From Roseomonas gilardii (lineage in GTDB: Bacteria > Pseudomonadota > Alphaproteobacteria > Acetobacterales > Acetobacteraceae), in assembly GCF_001941945.1 (NCBI RefSeq), contig NZ_CP015583.1, positions 2,673,501 through 2,737,500 of the forward strand: a DNA stretch of 64,000 bases. The letters run 5' to 3'. Every line of letters starts with the position of its first letter. The first letter of the stretch is position 1. A model generated the notes under the pieces. The model saw nothing but the letters and a program-made list of their open reading frames with translations. It was not told the origin of the DNA and made no database searches. The position numbers and the translations under genes are program-made. This document shows positions 62,421 to 64,000 of the stretch, piece by piece.

Positions 62421-62731
62421 TGGGTCTGTCCGTCACCCACCCCGCCATCTTCAACGTGCTGCGCCAGGACTTCGGCGCCGTCGCCGCAGCGGTGGCGAAG
62501 CTGAACCCTCATGCCGAGGGGGCCGAGAACGTCGCCGCCTCGATGAGCCGGACGGCAGACGGTCTGGAGCGGGACGCGCGGTCCCCTGACTTCATCCGCG
62601 CTTCCGCCGGGACCTACGGCTACGTGATCCACGCCTTCATGCAGAGCCCGCGCACGCTGGTTCTGCTGGCGACCATCGACCCAGCGCAGATCGTGCCGGA
62701 GATGGTCGAGCAGCCGGAGGATGTCGGCTGA
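62420..62731 (+). CDS. Early phage protein (103 aa)
   Basis: A 103-residue helical protein (NVLRQDFGAVAAAVAKLNPH, then SMSRTADGLERDARSPDF and YVIHAFMQSPRTLVLLATID). No membrane segment or catalytic motif. Its TGA overlaps the next ATG. Unknown function. Confidence 0.6.
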   Translation: MGLSVTHPAIFNVLRQDFGAVAAAVAKLNPHAEGAENVAASMSRTADGLERDARSPDFIRASAGTYGYVIHAFMQSPRTLVLLATIDPAQIVPEMVEQPEDVG

Positions 62732-62940
62732 TGGGCGCGCCCGCTTCCCGGATCAGCCCGGACCAGGAGATCGACGTGCTGTTCGCCCAGTGGGAGGAAG
62801 CCGTCGAGGCCCTGCGAACGCTCACGGAGCGCGCTCAGTTCAACATGTCGGCCACGCAGGAAGAGTTGGATCACGCGATCGGCGCCATCGCTCGCTTCGA
62901 CGCGATGCAGGACGCGATGGATCTGGGGGATCAGGCCTGA
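62731..62940 (+). CDS. Early phage protein (69 aa)
   Basis: A 69-residue acidic helical protein (DVLFAQWEEAVEALRTLTERAQF and ELDHAIGAIARFDAMQDAMDLGD). Overlaps both neighbours by 1 base. Unknown function; acidic coiled-coil character suggests a protein-protein interaction role. Confidence 0.6.
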   Translation: MGAPASRISPDQEIDVLFAQWEEAVEALRTLTERAQFNMSATQEELDHAIGAIARFDAMQDAMDLGDQA

Positions 62941-64000
62941 TGCGCACCCAGAACCTGCGTGATCGGGGAGGGGTGCGCCCTCCCCCGACCAGCAAGCAGC
63001 CCGCCACCGGCAAGCGCGGCGGCCGGGCGAAGAAGATGGCCCAGCCCGTCGCGCCGCCGGTCGAGCCGGCGCTGGACGGCGCGGTGAACCCCGATTTCGC
63101 CATGCAGCCCGGCGCTGTGGCGCCTGACGCGCCGCTGTTTCCTGTCCCTCGGTGGGACCCGATCCCGCGTCTCGCGGCGGTAATCCAGGCGGTGGACACG
63201 GCAACCGCGCTGCCGGACCTCATGTCCTGCCTGATCGAACTGGACCGGCTGAACGATCCGGACCCGACCCGCGCGCCGTACCCCCTCGAAGAGGACAACG
63301 ACTGGACGGACCGGTGGGTACTGGCCGAGGCGAAGGTGCTGGAGCGTATCGCCGGGCTGCGCCCCGAGACGGCGGATCAGGCCCAGACGCTGTTCAAGCT
63401 GATGGCCGCGCGGATCGAGGACGACGTGATCGAGCGGGCCAACGTGAACCAGTACATCTGGTCCGCGCTGATGACGGCCCACGAGTGCCTGTGGTCGCCG
63501 GCCACCGCGGCGGCGGCGGACACCGATCTGATCCGGACATGCCACCTGCATCCCGCCTACATCAAGGCATACAACCTGCACGGCGGCGATCTGGAGTTGG
63601 AGAAGGACCCGCTCTGGAAGGCCTACGAGCAGAGCCGCGACGCCATCAGCGACTTCGAGCCGAAGAGCATCTCCGGGATGCTGGCGAAGGCGCACGCCGC
63701 GAAGGCCGAGGCCGCCAACAAGGACGGCACCGAGAACCCGGACGGCACGATGGCCGCAACTTGGTCCTGGGATCTGGTGAACGACCTGCTGCGGCTGTTC
63801 GGGACGCCGGAGGTTGTCGCTGCGCCGCAGTCTCACGAAACCACGGCGCCGGGCCTGTCGATTACGACGATGGCCCATCGCATGCGCGAACTCAGCGTCC
63901 AGTATAACCGTCACGATGGGCTGGCGACTGAGGCTGAGCCGAATTCCGGTAAGCGGCGTACTCACGATGCCGCCCGTAATCGCGTCTACGCACAAGAGGA
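62940..64000 (+). CDS. Large early phage protein, cut by window end
   Basis: An open frame from ATG 62940 (overlapping the previous stop) runs without stop to 64000, at least 353 residues. The N-terminus is basic and Pro-rich (RTQNLRDRGGVRPPPTSKQP, GKRGGRAKKMAQP), then a helical domain with LPDLMSCLIELDRLNDPDPT, DRWVLAEAKVLERIAGLRPE and VNQYIWSALMTAHECLWSP. No family recognised. GC is lower in the last 150 bases. It is the fifth gene of the coupled early operon. Confidence 0.75.
   Translation, partial: MRTQNLRDRGGVRPPPTSKQPATGKRGGRAKKMAQPVAPPVEPALDGAVNPDFAMQPGAVAPDAPLFPVPRWDPIPRLAAVIQAVDTATALPDLMSCLIELDRLNDPDPTRAPYPLEEDNDWTDRWVLAEAKVLERIAGLRPETADQAQTLFKLMAARIEDDVIERANVNQYIWSALMTAHECLWSPATAAAADTDLIRTCHLHPAYIKAYNLHGGDLELEKDPLWKAYEQSRDAISDFEPKSISGMLAKAHAAKAEAANKDGTENPDGTMAATWSWDLVNDLLRLFGTPEVVAAPQSHETTAPGLSITTMAHRMRELSVQYNRHDGLATEAEPNSGKRRTHDAARNRVYAQE

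Larger units (their letters stand above)
29161..64000. mobile_element. P22-like (podovirus-type) prophage, left part, right end outside window
   Basis: From just after tRNA-Thr to the window end almost every gene is phage-type: lysozyme, holin-like, tailspike, ejection proteins, gp10-like, gp4-like, coat, scaffold, portal, terminases, primase-helicase, nuclease, helicase and a CI/Cro switch. Morphogenesis genes follow the podovirus order and no tail-tape-measure, sheath or tail-tube gene is present, which fits a short-tailed virus. No integrase is in the window. The left boundary is inferred from the tRNA end and is uncertain by about 1 kb. Confidence 0.85.

Noticed and set aside
62931-63995. 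Long minus-strand open frame over the last kilobase
   Set aside because: It is Arg/Gly/Val-rich antisense of the forward gene that starts at 62940 and is coupled to the early operon. The forward frame has better codon use and start.

Overview
The window is GC-rich (roughly 70 percent) DNA from an alphaproteobacterium, most likely an acetic-acid-bacterium relative such as Roseomonas (Acetobacteraceae). This rests on gene content and codon use, including the infA-maf-rng-yacG-tRNA-Phe block, and on no database search. It has two parts: host chromosome from 1 to about 29.2 kb, and a P22-like (podovirus-type) prophage from about 29.2 kb to beyond the right end at 64 kb.

Host part. 0.1-4.7 kb carries a small hypothetical gene, a DUF1275 membrane protein, a stand-alone response-regulator receiver and a glutaryl-CoA dehydrogenase/CoA-transferase pair (lysine/tryptophan/glutarate catabolism). 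4.7-7.1 kb is a leftward pair: an ACS-type MFS transporter and a D-2-hydroxyacid dehydrogenase. 7.6-9.9 kb is a large secreted RTX protein with a clan-A glycosidase-like N-terminal domain. 10-15.3 kb is a sugar-acid catabolic locus: a LysR regulator divergent from alpha-ketoglutarate-semialdehyde dehydrogenase, an IlvD/Edd (arabonate-type) dehydratase and an RraA-like lyase. 15.3-17.2 kb is a D-aminopeptidase (DppA) and P1-peptidase operon. 17.5-19.3 kb holds small envelope proteins. 19.5-29 kb is housekeeping: tRNA-Phe, yacG, rng, maf, infA, a HAD phosphatase, dcd, murA, hisG, hisD, an HpcH/HpaI aldolase and tRNA-Thr(GGT).

Prophage. A tRNA-Thr gene ending in CCA at 29,160 is the likely attachment site, but no integrase lies in the window, so the right end must be outside. 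Two small genes and a tRNA-like element lie at the left edge. From 60.5 kb down to 30.5 kb nearly everything is on the minus strand. First come the replication and early genes: an HTH protein, a GcrA-like zinc protein, a DEAH helicase, a VRR-NUC nuclease and a primase-helicase. A 300-bp non-coding control region at 54.5-54.8 kb follows. Then come TerS, TerL, portal, scaffold, N4-gp56-type coat protein, a gp4-like adaptor made of repeated modules, a gp10-like stabilisation protein, a 2-oxoglutarate oxygenase and cupin pair, ejection-type proteins including one with a cell-wall hydrolase domain, tailspike, SGNH esterase, membrane proteins, holin and lysozyme. One lipoprotein gene (41.6 kb) runs against the flow and looks like a moron. 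The lysogeny switch at 61-62 kb has a Cro-like gene leftward and a CI-like repressor rightward, with related operator-like sequences on both sides of the repressor. To its right a rightward early operon of five genes is chained by 1-nt stop/start overlaps. The last gene is cut by the window end.

Most unusual points: the repeat-built head-tail adaptor, the phage-borne GcrA-like protein, the oxygenase/cupin pair inside the structural cluster, the flanking operators, the nested inverted repeats at 54.6-54.8 kb, and the tRNA-like element with an 8-bp acceptor stem but no normal anticodon arm.
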